Positions 48,085 through 57,940 of a stretch of DNA of 64,000 nt are shown piece after piece. Where the stretch lies: positions 402,499 through 466,498 of the forward strand of contig NZ_JABFTV010000004.1 in assembly GCF_021404405.1 (NCBI RefSeq), given 5' to 3'. The DNA is from Billgrantia aerodenitrificans. GTDB lineage: Bacteria; Pseudomonadota; Gammaproteobacteria; Pseudomonadales; Halomonadaceae. The position numbers were made by a program, and so were the translations under genes. Below the pieces are notes generated by a model that ran no database searches, was not told the DNA's origin, and saw only the letters and a list, made by a program, of their open reading frames with translations. How positions within the stretch are numbered: the stretch's first letter is position 1; every line of letters begins with the position of its first letter.

Positions 48085-51051
48085 ATGACGACACGCTGTA
48101 CGGTCGTGTTGGATGGGCAGTTACTCAGCGGTCGGGCCGATCAGCCGCTTATCGATTTTCTTAAGGAGCGAGGCGTCGATCTTCCGCACGTCTGCTACCA
48201 CCCTTCGCTGGGTGCTCTGGAAACCTGTGATGCCTGCTGGGTCGAGGTCGACGGCGAGCTCAAGCGCGGTTGCACGCTGAAGAGCACTGAGGGCCTGTCG
48301 CTGAGCCTCGGCAGCCAGCGGGCCCGGGCCGCCCGGGAAGAGGGCATGGATCGCCTGCTGGCCAAGCACGAGCTCTACTGCACCGTGTGCGAGAACAACA
48401 ACGGCGACTGCACGCTGCACAACACCATGGTGGATATGCAGATCCCCATTCAGCGCTACGAGTTTCAGCGCAAACCTCACGAGAAGGACACCTCGAGCCC
48501 TTTCTATACCTACGATCCCGACCAGTGCATCCTCTGCGGCCGCTGCGTGGAGGCGTGCCAGAACGTCGAGGTAAACGAGACGCTCTCCATCGACTTTTCC
48601 AGCGAGAACCCGCGTGTGCTGTGGGATGGCGGCGAGCAGATCAACGACTCCAGCTGCGTGCACTGCGGCCACTGCGTCACCGTCTGTCCGTGCAATGCGC
48701 TGATGGAGAACAGCATGGACGGCAAGGCGGGTCCGTTCACTGCCATGCCTTGGTCGCTCAAGCGGCCGATGATCGAGATCATCAAGAAGCTCGAGACGAC
48801 AACGGGGGCAGTGCCGGTCTCGGGGCTTTCGGAAATCGACATGCACATGCGCCAGCCCGAGATCAAGCGCACCAAGACGGTGTGCACCTATTGCGGCGTC
48901 GGCTGCTCCTTCGAGATGTGGACCCGCGACCGCCACATCCTCAAGGTGCAACCGGTAGCCGAGGCGCCGGCCAACGGCATCTCCACCTGCATCAAGGGCA
49001 AGTTCGCCTGGGACTTCGTCAACAGCGAGCAGCGCCTGACCATGCCGCTGATACGCGACAACGGCCGCTTTCGCGAAGCGAGCTGGGACGAGGCTCTGGA
49101 CCTGGTGGCGCGCCGTCTGCTCGAGGTGCGCGAGGCCCACGGCCCGGACAGCCTGGGCTTCATCGGCTCGAGCAAGGGCACCAACGAGCAGGCCTACCTG
49201 GTGCAGAAGATCGCCCGTCGCATCATCGGCACCAACAACGTCGACAACTCCTCGCGCTACTGCCAGAACCCGGCCACCAAGGGGCTGTTCCGTACCGTCG
49301 GCTACGGCGGTGATGCCGGCACCATCGAGGACATTGAGCAGGCCGAGGTGGTGGTGATCGTCGGCAGCAATACCGCCGAGAACCATCCGGTGATCGCCGC
49401 CCGCATCAAGGCGGCACAGAAGCTGCGCGGGCAGAAGCTGATCGTGATCGACCCGCGCAAGCACGAGATGGCCGAACGGGCGGACCTGTTCCTGCGGCCG
49501 AACTCCGGCACCGATCTGATCTGGGCCTCGGCGCTGTCGCGCTACATGTTCGATCACGATCTGGCCGATCGCGAGTTCCTCGCACGCTGGGTCAACGGCG
49601 TAGAGGAGTATCGCCAGTCCCTCGCGCCTTTCACCCTGGAGTTCGCCGAGGCCGAGACGGGCATCGCGCGTCAGGATCTGGCCGAGGCCGCCGAGACCAT
49701 CGGCCGGGCGCAGAGCGTCTGTCTGCTGTGGGCCATGGGCATCACCCAGCACAGCCGTGGATCGGACGCCAGCACGGCACTCTCCAACCTGCTGCTGGTC
49801 ACCGGCAACTACGGCAAGCCGGGTACCGGCGGCTACCCCATGCGCGGCCACAACAACGTGCAGGGGGCGAGCGACTTCGGCTGCCTGCGTGACCGCTATC
49901 CTGGCTACGAGCACGTAGAGGACGAAGAAGCGAGAAAGCGCTGGGCCGAAGGGTGGGGCATCTCGCCGGAAGAGCTTTCAGCTGAAGCCGGCTATGGCAA
50001 TTTCCTGATGGTACAGGCAGCCGACGAGGGCGAGATCAAGGCGATGTATATCGTCGGCGAGGAGACGGCCTTTTCCGACTCCAATACCCACAACGTGCTC
50101 TCCGGCTTCGAGAAGCTCGAGTTCATGGTGGTGCAGGACGTATTTCTCAGCCGTACCGCTGAGTACGCCGATGTGGTGCTGCCTGCCTGTCCCAGCGTCG
50201 AGCAGGAGGGCACCTACGTCAACACCGAGCGTCGCATCCAGCGCTCCTACCAGGTGCTGGAACCGCTGGGCGACAGCCGTCCCGACTGGCGTATCCTGAC
50301 CGATCTCGCTGCTCGCATGGGACACGACTGGGGCTACACCCATCCCTCCGAGATCATGGCGGAGTGCGCCCGCATCGCGCCGATGTTCGCCGGGGTCAGC
50401 TATGCGCGGCTCGAGGGCTGGAAGTCCCAGCTATGGCCGGTTGCGGCGGACGGCACCGACTCGCCGCTGCTCTACACCGACGGCTTCGCCAACGAGGACG
50501 GCAAGGCCAATCTGCACCCGCTGGAGTGGCAGCCGCCCGAAGAGGCGCCCGACGACGAGTACGACCTGCTGCTGGACAACGGCCGGCTGCGCGAGCAGTT
50601 CCAGGGCACCAATCAGACGGGGCGCAGCGAAGGGATCCGGCAGCAGCTTCCGCACGGTTTCGTCGAGGTCAGCCCGGAGCTTGCCGCCGAGCGCGGCATC
50701 GAGGAGGGCACCTGGGTACGGATAACTTCGCGCCGCGACAGCATCGAGTTCCCCGCGGTCATCACCGACCGGGTGCGCGGCAAAACGTTGTTCATGCCGA
50801 TTCATTTCGGCAAGACGGGGGTCAATCTGCTCACCGGTGAGCACAATGACCCAGACGTGCAGACCCCGGCCTACAAGGAAACCGCAGTGAAGCTCGAGGT
50901 GCTCGACAAGCGCGGCGCTCCGCCTTTGCCTGCTCACAACTACCGCTATGGCCGGCCTACGCCGAAGCAGGGCGTCGAGGTCGAAGTGAAGTGGATGCGG
51001 GGAGACTACACGCCGCCGCCCGCCCAGCAGTCCAACCCGAGGAAAATGTGA
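48085..51051 (+). CDS. Formate dehydrogenase catalytic subunit (Mo/W-bisPGD, FdhF/YjgC-YrhE type)
   Basis: 988-residue molybdopterin enzyme. N-terminal 2Fe-2S domain (Cys37, 48, 51, 63), His-Cys3 4Fe-4S site (His95, Cys99, 102, 109), two ferredoxin 4Fe-4S motifs (Cys148-158 and 191-201), then the molybdopterin domain with its own cluster (Cys267, 270, 274, 302). The metal-ligand candidate is Cys393 in SRYCQNPATKG, followed by Gln where classical formate dehydrogenases have His after Cys or Sec. This matches B. subtilis YjgC/YrhE, which also pair with a DUF1641 protein. ATG 48085 has GGGA upstream; an open frame back to 47983 is meaningless. The activity as formate oxidation is by family only. 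Confidence 0.9.
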   Translation: MTTRCTVVLDGQLLSGRADQPLIDFLKERGVDLPHVCYHPSLGALETCDACWVEVDGELKRGCTLKSTEGLSLSLGSQRARAAREEGMDRLLAKHELYCTVCENNNGDCTLHNTMVDMQIPIQRYEFQRKPHEKDTSSPFYTYDPDQCILCGRCVEACQNVEVNETLSIDFSSENPRVLWDGGEQINDSSCVHCGHCVTVCPCNALMENSMDGKAGPFTAMPWSLKRPMIEIIKKLETTTGAVPVSGLSEIDMHMRQPEIKRTKTVCTYCGVGCSFEMWTRDRHILKVQPVAEAPANGISTCIKGKFAWDFVNSEQRLTMPLIRDNGRFREASWDEALDLVARRLLEVREAHGPDSLGFIGSSKGTNEQAYLVQKIARRIIGTNNVDNSSRYCQNPATKGLFRTVGYGGDAGTIEDIEQAEVVVIVGSNTAENHPVIAARIKAAQKLRGQKLIVIDPRKHEMAERADLFLRPNSGTDLIWASALSRYMFDHDLADREFLARWVNGVEEYRQSLAPFTLEFAEAETGIARQDLAEAAETIGRAQSVCLLWAMGITQHSRGSDASTALSNLLLVTGNYGKPGTGGYPMRGHNNVQGASDFGCLRDRYPGYEHVEDEEARKRWAEGWGISPEELSAEAGYGNFLMVQAADEGEIKAMYIVGEETAFSDSNTHNVLSGFEKLEFMVVQDVFLSRTAEYADVVLPACPSVEQEGTYVNTERRIQRSYQVLEPLGDSRPDWRILTDLAARMGHDWGYTHPSEIMAECARIAPMFAGVSYARLEGWKSQLWPVAADGTDSPLLYTDGFANEDGKANLHPLEWQPPEEAPDDEYDLLLDNGRLREQFQGTNQTGRSEGIRQQLPHGFVEVSPELAAERGIEEGTWVRITSRRDSIEFPAVITDRVRGKTLFMPIHFGKTGVNLLTGEHNDPDVQTPAYKETAVKLEVLDKRGAPPLPAHNYRYGRPTPKQGVEVEVKWMRGDYTPPPAQQSNPRKM

Positions 51052-51536
51052 TGGCCGAACGAATTTCGCACGACGTGACGCCGCCCAAAATCGGCCCCGA
51101 TGCCCATGAAGAGCTGGCACAGCTGCTGCAGACGCTCCACGAGCATGGCGTGTTGCGCCTGGCCAATGACGTGGTCGGTGCCAACACCAGCATCGCCAGC
51201 GTGGTGGTGGATGGGCTGGGTAAGGAGTCCACTCTCAACGCCATTCAGAACCTGGCGATTCTCGGCATGATGCTGTCGGAGGTTCCACCGGAGCGTTTCT
51301 ATCGGGTGACCTTCGCCGTCAAGGAGGCGCTCGAATGTATCGGCCAGCATCGACCGGTGCAGGAGGGGGGCGATGCTCCCGGTGTCAGTGGCGTTTACCG
51401 CATGCTCAACGACGATGAGCTGTGGCGTGCGGTGGCGCCGCTGGTGGATGGCCTCAAGGCGTTCGCCGAGCGACTCGACAAGCCGGTGGACAAGCCGGTC
51501 AGCGACTATTTCGGAAAGCCGACCAGCGGCCCCTGA
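51051..51536 (+). CDS. DUF1641 protein, probable partner subunit of the formate dehydrogenase
   Basis: 161-residue soluble protein starting on the last base of the dehydrogenase stop (TGATG), so the two are translationally coupled. The DUF1641 core is LLQTLHEHGVLRLANDVVGANTSIASVVVDGL with KESTLNAIQNLAILGMMLSEV. In Bacillus these proteins (YjgD, YrhD) accompany the same type of catalytic subunit and have been proposed to link it to the quinone pool (ForCE). No membrane helix is evident. Confidence 0.88.
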   Translation: MAERISHDVTPPKIGPDAHEELAQLLQTLHEHGVLRLANDVVGANTSIASVVVDGLGKESTLNAIQNLAILGMMLSEVPPERFYRVTFAVKEALECIGQHRPVQEGGDAPGVSGVYRMLNDDELWRAVAPLVDGLKAFAERLDKPVDKPVSDYFGKPTSGP

Positions 51537-51594
51537 CGCTAGTGGCAAGCCGCGTCGCTCTCATGGTCGGAAGGCGCTTTTGACGTTATGCTAT

Positions 51595-52632
<1,038 letters not shown>

Positions 52633-52633
52633 A

Positions 52634-52668
52634 AAAAAGCGGGCCGCGCATCGCGCGGCCCGCTTTTT
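52634..52668. terminator. Bidirectional terminator between cysB and cysH
   Basis: A perfect 16-bp stem (52634-52649 with 52653-52668), 3-nt loop, five A at one end and five T at the other: a symmetric intrinsic terminator for both convergent genes. Confidence 0.95.
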
Positions 52669-52686
52669 ACTGGGTGCGGGTGAAAG

Positions 52687-53304
52687 TCAGTGCTGCAGAT
52701 GCAGCCCGCACTCCCGCTTCGCTTCCACCTTGGTGGGATCGAAATAATCGAACTCGTTGGGCAGGTCGTGCTGCTGCAGGTACTGGTAGAGCTCCTTGGC
52801 GCTCCAGTGCAGCAAAGGAGAGACCTTGAGTAGCCCATCGGCGTTCTTGCTGACAGGCTGCATGCGGGCGCGTTCGGGGGTGTCCTCGGCGCGCAGCGCG
52901 GTGAACCACACGTCCGGGGCCATTTCGCGTAGCGCCCGCTCGAACGGCTCCAGCTTGACCTCTCGCGTGAACGCCTCGTGGCGCGGATCGTCGATGCCCG
53001 GCATGGGGCCATCCACCGCTTCACGATGAGCGCGGGTGCGCTGCGGGATGTAGCTGATCAGATTGAGGTCGAGCCGCTTGACCAGCGCGTCGGCGAAGCG
53101 ATAGGTCGCCTCTGTGTTGTAGCCGTGATCCATCCAGACCACCGGAATGTCGGGCCGCTGTTGTGTCACCATATGCAGGATGACCGCTTCGAAGGGGCGG
53201 AAATTGGTGGTGACGATAGGGCGCTGGCCCTGCGTCAGAGCCCAGCGAATAAGCCCATCGGGATCATTGCCCAGTTCCTGATTGATCGCATCGAGTGTTG
53301 CCAT
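52687..53304 (-). CDS. cysH: Phosphoadenosine phosphosulfate (PAPS) reductase
   Basis: Reduces PAPS to sulfite using thioredoxin. 205 aa, shorter than the 244 of E. coli CysH. Recognisable parts: VTTNFRPFEAVILHMVTQQRPDIPVVWMDHGYNTEATYRFADAL (adenylyl-sulfate binding), WFTALRAEDTPER, and the C-terminal catalytic ECGLH (KRECGLHLQH). The CC...CxxC pairs that bind the 4Fe-4S cluster of APS reductases are absent, which favours PAPS as substrate. ATG 53304 has GGAG at 6 nt; the frame to 53370 is extra. Confidence 0.93.
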   Translation of the reverse strand: MATLDAINQELGNDPDGLIRWALTQGQRPIVTTNFRPFEAVILHMVTQQRPDIPVVWMDHGYNTEATYRFADALVKRLDLNLISYIPQRTRAHREAVDGPMPGIDDPRHEAFTREVKLEPFERALREMAPDVWFTALRAEDTPERARMQPVSKNADGLLKVSPLLHWSAKELYQYLQQHDLPNEFDYFDPTKVEAKRECGLHLQH

Positions 53305-53375
53305 GATGGCTCCAGAGTCGTTGACCGTGTTTGGGCCATACCCTACCAAAGGCGGCTGACAGGGCCCCAATATCG

Positions 53376-53404
53376 TTTCATTGGATAAATATAGCCAAAT
53401 GAAA
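53376..53404 (-). promoter_or_regulatory. AT-rich dyad upstream of cysH (possible CysB site and promoter)
   Basis: TTTCATTGG (53376-53384) and CCAAATGAAA (53395-53404) form a near-perfect dyad around an AT-rich centre that contains a minus-strand TATATT -10-like box but no good -35. This suits an activator-dependent promoter; CysB is the obvious candidate. Confidence 0.45.
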
Positions 53405-53420
53405 GATTAAAGGGCTCTTC

Positions 53421-54800
53421 TTATTCCTCTTGGTGCTTTGGCTGGGCCAACGCTTGCATGAGGTGGCGGATTTTGTCCAGGGTCTCGGCGTATTCGGCCT
53501 CGACGTTGGAGTCGGCCACCAGCCCGCCGCCGCCCCAAAGATGGATGTGCTCCCCGTCGGCCACGGCGGTGCGGATGGCAATCGAGGTGTCCATGTTGCC
53601 GCGCACGTCGACGAAGCCCAGGCTGCCGCAGTACACGCTTCTGCGGCTCGGCTCCAGTTCGTCGATGATCTGCATCGCTCGCACCTTGGGTGCGCCGGTG
53701 ATAGAGCCGCCGGGAAAGGCGGCCGCCAACAGGTCCAGCGAACGCTTCCCCGTCGCCAGTCTGCCGCACACGATGCTGACCAGATGGTGCACGTTGGCGT
53801 AGCTCTCCAGCCCGCAGAGCTGCGGTACCCGTACGCTACCCGGCTGGCACACGCGCCCCAGGTCGTTGCGCAGCAGATCGACGATCATCACGTTCTCGGC
53901 GCGATCCTTGAGACTCGAGATCAGCTCCATGGCGAGCTGCCAATCCTCATCGGGCGTGCCGCCTCGGGGGCGAGTGCCCTTGATCGGGCGTGTCTCGACG
54001 TGGCCGTCCGACTCGCACAGCAGGAAGCGCTCGGGAGAGAGGGACAGGATGGCCTGCTCACCTCGCTCTGAAGGCCAGGCCATGAAGCCGGCAAACGGTG
54101 TGGGTGTGGCCAGGCGCAGGCGCAGGTAGGCGTCCCAGAGATCGCCGCTGTACGGTGCGCTGAAGCGCTGGGCCAGGTTGATCTGGTAGCAGTCACCGGC
54201 CCGAATGTAGTCCTGCACCGCAGCAAACCGTCTGGCATAGCCGTCGCGGTCCATCTCGCCTGTGAAAGGGGCGAGCAGTCCGAAGGCCGAGGTGGGGTCG
54301 GCGCTGCCACGCAGCCACTCCATCACCTGCAAGCGCCGCTCGGCCGTCGCCACCAGCCAGCTCTCCTGCCGCTGATGATCCTGTATCAGCGCCCAGTCGT
54401 AGAGCCCCGTACGGCTGGCAGGCAGGCAGACGCTTTCCTGGGCCGAGTTGCCCACCGGCTCTAGAGAGCGGCCCAGGTCGTAGCCCCAGTAGCCGATCAG
54501 GCCACCGAGAAAGGGTAGATCGTTGGATGGCACCTCGAGAGCCAGGCTCTCCAGCAGGGTTTGCTGGGCCATGAATGGGTCACGGCCGTGCTGCACCTCG
54601 CCGTCGATGCGGATGACCCCCTTGCCGTCGACGGTGAGCACCGACACGGGGTCGCTGCTGATGATGTCGTAGCGACCGCCCGGTGCGGCAGGCTTGCCGC
54701 TGTCGAGCAGGACGGCCCCGGGGCGCTGGCGCAGCGCCTGGAAATAGGCAAGCGGATCCTCGCCATAGGGCAGCGGTGTTATCTCGAGTCTTGCAGTCAT
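53421..54800 (-). CDS. pabB: Aminodeoxychorismate synthase component I
   Basis: Makes 4-amino-4-deoxychorismate for folate synthesis, using an amidotransferase (likely TrpG here). 459 aa. The chorismate-binding domain has the diagnostic Lys in PIKGTRPRGG (TrpE has PIAGT), with LIDLLRNDLGR-like IVDLLRNDLGR, FPGGSITGAPKVRAM and GGGGLVADS. The N-terminus keeps the DSGKPAAPGGRYDIISSDP motif. ATG 54800 is preferred (AAAGG 9 nt upstream) over ATG 54830. Divergent from the gntR-prp operon, whose operator array overlaps its upstream region. Confidence 0.95.
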   Translation of the reverse strand: MTARLEITPLPYGEDPLAYFQALRQRPGAVLLDSGKPAAPGGRYDIISSDPVSVLTVDGKGVIRIDGEVQHGRDPFMAQQTLLESLALEVPSNDLPFLGGLIGYWGYDLGRSLEPVGNSAQESVCLPASRTGLYDWALIQDHQRQESWLVATAERRLQVMEWLRGSADPTSAFGLLAPFTGEMDRDGYARRFAAVQDYIRAGDCYQINLAQRFSAPYSGDLWDAYLRLRLATPTPFAGFMAWPSERGEQAILSLSPERFLLCESDGHVETRPIKGTRPRGGTPDEDWQLAMELISSLKDRAENVMIVDLLRNDLGRVCQPGSVRVPQLCGLESYANVHHLVSIVCGRLATGKRSLDLLAAAFPGGSITGAPKVRAMQIIDELEPSRRSVYCGSLGFVDVRGNMDTSIAIRTAVADGEHIHLWGGGGLVADSNVEAEYAETLDKIRHLMQALAQPKHQEE

Positions 54801-54850
54801 CAGGGGGGCCTTTCGGAACAGGCGACTCATTCTAGGGGGTGGCGAGCCTT

Positions 54851-54942
54851 TTGTCGTGAAAGTCGTTGGCCTGTTAACGACTTGTCGTCAACGCTGTGAC
54901 GATTGTCGACACCGTAGCTTCGCAGCTTCTCATTGTCTACAA
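54851..54942. promoter_or_regulatory. Array of GntR-type operator half/full sites between pabB and gntR
   Basis: Four copies of a TTGTC-N-ACAA-like 10-mer: TTGTCGTGAA (54851-54860), TTGTCGTCAA (54882-54891), TTGTCGACAC (54903-54912) and TTGTCTACAA (54933-54942). They match the perfect palindromic site at 55018-55031 next to gntR. This indicates autoregulation by the adjacent GntR-FCD protein and possibly control of pabB. Confidence 0.65.
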
Positions 54943-54975
54943 CCAAAGGCGTACGAAATGGCGGCTTGTGGAAGG

Positions 54976-55004
54976 TTGACCCGTGCCAGAGCAGTGTCTA
55001 AAGT
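54976..55004 (+). promoter_or_regulatory. Sigma-70 promoter of gntR-prp
   Basis: TTGACC (54976-54981), 17-nt spacer, TAAAGT (54999-55004). Predicted start about 55011, just ahead of the palindromic operator. Confidence 0.65.
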
Positions 55005-55017
55005 TTCTTCACTCCTT

Positions 55018-55031
55018 AATTGTCGACAATT
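55018..55031. promoter_or_regulatory. Perfect palindromic operator AATTGTCGACAATT
   Basis: 14-bp perfect palindrome at the 5' end of the gntR transcript, four bases before the ATG at 55035. It is the best copy of the repeated TTGTCNACAA motif and would repress by blocking transcription just after the start. Confidence 0.75.
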
Positions 55032-55034
55032 GCC

Positions 55035-55748
55035 ATGAACTCAGTCGCTCCAGAGCAAACATCCCCTGAAGTCCGCACCCTGGCCGAGCGGGTCTTCCAT
55101 CAGCTGCAGGATGCCATCGTCCGCGGCGAGCTGGCGCCGGGCAGCAAGATCACCGAGCCGGGTCTGTCGAAGACCTACGGCATCTCCCGCGGCCCGCTGC
55201 GCGAGGCGATGCGCCGCCTCGAGGCCCACCGCCTGATCGAACGAGTGCCCCATGTCGGTGCCCGGGTGGTCAAGCTCTCGATGAAGGAGCTGCTCGAGCT
55301 GTTCGACGTGCGCGAGGCGCTGGAGAGCATGGCCGCCCGCCTGGCCGCCCAAAACATGACCCGCGAGGAGATCGCCGGGCTGCGCGAGGTGCTGGCGCTG
55401 CACGAACGTCAGGCCGATCTCAAGAGTGGCGAAGCCTACTATCAGCGCGAAGGCGATCTCGACTTCCATTATCGCATCGTCCAGGGCAGCCACAACCGCA
55501 TGCTGATGACCATGCTGTGCGACGACCTCTACTACCTGGTGCGGCTCTACCGTACCCAGTTCAGCGCCAGCGGTACTCGGCCACAGCGGGCCTTCGTCGA
55601 GCACCATCGCATCGTCGATGCCATCGAAGCCGGCGACGCCGAACTGGCCGAGCTGCTGATGCGGCGCCATGTCAGCGCTTCGCGGGCCAACGTGGCCGAC
55701 CGTTATGCCGCCACTCTCAAGCAGCAGCAGGCCGAAGAAACCGTTTGA
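55035..55748 (+). CDS. GntR-family (FCD) regulator of the 2-methylcitrate operon
   Basis: 237-residue repressor: winged-helix HTH (about 20-85, [53 protein letters not shown]) and an FCD effector domain (about 90-225) with the metal-binding Asp/His pattern ([24 protein letters not shown]). First gene of the operon, 31 bp before prpB. Pseudomonas prp operons have the same GntR gene at this position; the effector is likely 2-methylcitrate, by analogy. ATG 55035; the frame from 55020 has no proper start. Confidence 0.9.
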   Translation: MNSVAPEQTSPEVRTLAERVFHQLQDAIVRGELAPGSKITEPGLSKTYGISRGPLREAMRRLEAHRLIERVPHVGARVVKLSMKELLELFDVREALESMAARLAAQNMTREEIAGLREVLALHERQADLKSGEAYYQREGDLDFHYRIVQGSHNRMLMTMLCDDLYYLVRLYRTQFSASGTRPQRAFVEHHRIVDAIEAGDAELAELLMRRHVSASRANVADRYAATLKQQQAEETV

Positions 55749-55779
55749 AGCCCGTCCGAATACCAAGAGGAATTACGTC

Positions 55780-56685
55780 ATGACACGACCCACCCCCGGC
55801 GCTCGCTTTCGCGCCGCTCTCGAGGCTAACCGCCCGCTGCCCATCGTCGGTACCATCAATGCCTATACCGCAATGATGGCCGAGCGCGTGGGGCATCAGG
55901 CCATCTACCTTTCCGGCGGTGGGGTGGCCAACGCTTCCTTCGGGTTGCCCGACTTGGGCATGACCAGCATGAACGATGTGGTGCAGGACGCACACCGGAT
56001 CTGCGGCGCCACCGACCTGCCGCTGCTGGTGGACATCGATACCGGCTGGGGCGGCGCCTTCAATATCTCCCGCACCGTCAAGGAGATGCAGCGCGCCGGC
56101 GTGGCTGCCGTGCACCTCGAGGACCAGGTGGCGCAGAAGCGCTGCGGGCATCGTCCCAACAAGGAGATCGTCTCCAAGCAGGAGATGGTCGACCGTATCA
56201 AGGCCGCCGCCGATGCTCGCATCGACCCAGACTTCTACCTGATCGCACGTACCGATGCCTTCCAGAAAGAGGGGCTCGATGCCGCCATCGATCGCGCCAA
56301 TGCCTGCATCGAGGCCGGCGCCGACGCCATCTTCGCCGAAGCGGTGCACACCCTCGACGACTATCGCGCCTTCTGCGAGCGGGTCGATGCGCCGATCCTG
56401 GCCAACATCACCGAGTTCGGCGCCACGCCGCTGTTCACCCAGCAGGAGCTCGGCGAGGTTGGCTGTCGTATGGTGCTCTATCCGCTATCGGCCTTCCGCG
56501 CCATGAACGCGGCGGCGTTGAAGGTCTATCAGAGCATTCATGACAAGGGCCATCAGCGGGATGTGGTCGAGCTGATGCAGACCCGCGACGAGCTCTACGA
56601 CTTCCTCAACTATCACGCCTTCGAGCAGAAGCTCGATGCGCTGTTTGCTGAAAACCAGCTTGCCGAGAAGGGAACGGACAACTGA
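55780..56685 (+). CDS. prpB: 2-Methylisocitrate lyase
   Basis: Cleaves 2-methylisocitrate to pyruvate and succinate, the last step of the cycle. 301 aa, PEP mutase/isocitrate lyase fold. KRCGH at residues 120-124 (catalytic Cys122) is the isocitrate-lyase-superfamily signature; VDIDTGWGG and [14 protein letters not shown] fit PrpB. AGAGGAA sits 9 nt before ATG 55780, so the earlier in-frame opening at 55669 is not used. Confidence 0.97.
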   Translation: MTRPTPGARFRAALEANRPLPIVGTINAYTAMMAERVGHQAIYLSGGGVANASFGLPDLGMTSMNDVVQDAHRICGATDLPLLVDIDTGWGGAFNISRTVKEMQRAGVAAVHLEDQVAQKRCGHRPNKEIVSKQEMVDRIKAAADARIDPDFYLIARTDAFQKEGLDAAIDRANACIEAGADAIFAEAVHTLDDYRAFCERVDAPILANITEFGATPLFTQQELGEVGCRMVLYPLSAFRAMNAAALKVYQSIHDKGHQRDVVELMQTRDELYDFLNYHAFEQKLDALFAENQLAEKGTDN

Positions 56686-56734
56686 GTCCGACCCGCTACG
56701 CCGACAATAAAACGCCATAGCAAGGAGACACGAC

Positions 56735-57862
56735 ATGTCAGACAAACCCATCGGCGGTGCCGGTCTGCGCGGCCAGAGCGCCGGTAGTACGGCCCTGTGT
56801 ACCGTAGGCCAGACCGGCTCCGGCCTGACCTACCGCGGCTTTGACATCAAGGAACTGGCCGAGAAGGCGCGCTTCGAAGAGGTCGCCTACCTGCTGCTCA
56901 AGGGCAAGCTGCCCAATCAGGCCGAACTCGATGCCTACGTGACCAAGCTCAAGGGGCTGCGTGGCCTGCCCCAGGCACTCAAGACCGTGCTCGAGCAGAT
57001 CCCGGCCAGCGCCCACCCCATGGACGTGATGCGTACCGGTGCCTCCATGCTCGGCAACCTCGAGACCGAGGAGAGCTTCGACGAGCAACAGGACGTTTCC
57101 GACCGCCTGCTGGCGGTGCTGCCTTCGATCATCTGCTACTGGTATCGCTTCAGCCATGACGGCGTGCGCATCGAGACCGAGACCGACGACGAGTCCGTAG
57201 GCGCTCACTTCCTGCACTTGCTGCGTGATGAAGCGCCCTCCGAGCTGCATGCCCGGGTGATGAACGTCTCGCTCATTCTCTATGCCGAGCACGAGTTCAA
57301 CGCCTCAACCTTTACGGCGCGCGTCTGCGCCTCGACGCTCTCCGACATGCACTCCTGCGTGACCGGCGCCATCGGCTCGCTGCGCGGCCCGCTACATGGC
57401 GGTGCCAACGAGGCGGCGATGGACATGATCGAGAACTGGAAGTCGCCGGAAGAGGCCGAGCGCGAGATCATGGGGATGCTCGAGCGCAAGGAGAAGATCA
57501 TGGGCTTCGGGCATGCGATCTATCGCGAGTCCGATCCGCGCAACGCCATCATCAAGGAGTGGTCCGAACGGCTGGCCCAGGACGTCGGCGACACCGTGCT
57601 CTATCCCGTCTCCGTGCGGGTCGAGGACGTCATGTGGCGCGAGAAGAAGCTGTTCTGCAACGCCGACTTCTTCCACGCCAGCGCCTATCACTTCATGGAC
57701 ATCCCCACCAAGCTGTTCACGCCGATCTTCGTCTGTTCGCGCGTCACCGGCTGGTGTGCCCATGTCTTCGAGCAGCGCGCCAACAACCGCATCATTCGCC
57801 CCAGCGCCGACTACGTCGGCCCGGAGAAGAGCCAGTGGGTACCGATCGAGGAGCGTGACTGA
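56735..57862 (+). CDS. prpC: 2-Methylcitrate synthase
   Basis: Condenses propionyl-CoA with oxaloacetate. 375 aa citrate-synthase fold with RGFDIKELAEKARFEEVAYLLL, catalytic His in GPLHGGANEAAMDM and His/Asp in GFGHAIYRESDPRN, and the PrpC-type compact length. AAGGAG 8 nt before ATG 56735. Operon position between prpB and acnD separates it from the TCA citrate synthase. Confidence 0.96.
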   Translation: MSDKPIGGAGLRGQSAGSTALCTVGQTGSGLTYRGFDIKELAEKARFEEVAYLLLKGKLPNQAELDAYVTKLKGLRGLPQALKTVLEQIPASAHPMDVMRTGASMLGNLETEESFDEQQDVSDRLLAVLPSIICYWYRFSHDGVRIETETDDESVGAHFLHLLRDEAPSELHARVMNVSLILYAEHEFNASTFTARVCASTLSDMHSCVTGAIGSLRGPLHGGANEAAMDMIENWKSPEEAEREIMGMLERKEKIMGFGHAIYRESDPRNAIIKEWSERLAQDVGDTVLYPVSVRVEDVMWREKKLFCNADFFHASAYHFMDIPTKLFTPIFVCSRVTGWCAHVFEQRANNRIIRPSADYVGPEKSQWVPIEERD

Positions 57863-57940
57863 GCCAGCGTCCGCACGAGGCGGCCTGCGGGCCGTCTCTC
57901 TCCCTCGCCCGATCCAACACCACGCGAAGACCGTCGACTC

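Noticed and set aside
48121..49914. Minus-strand 597-codon frame opposite the formate dehydrogenase
   Set aside because: Antisense shadow; the opposite strand carries all Fe-S and molybdopterin motifs.
48085..51051. Possible selenocysteine-containing formate dehydrogenase
   Set aside because: The frame is uninterrupted and the active-site residue is encoded as Cys; no in-frame TGA or SECIS-like need.
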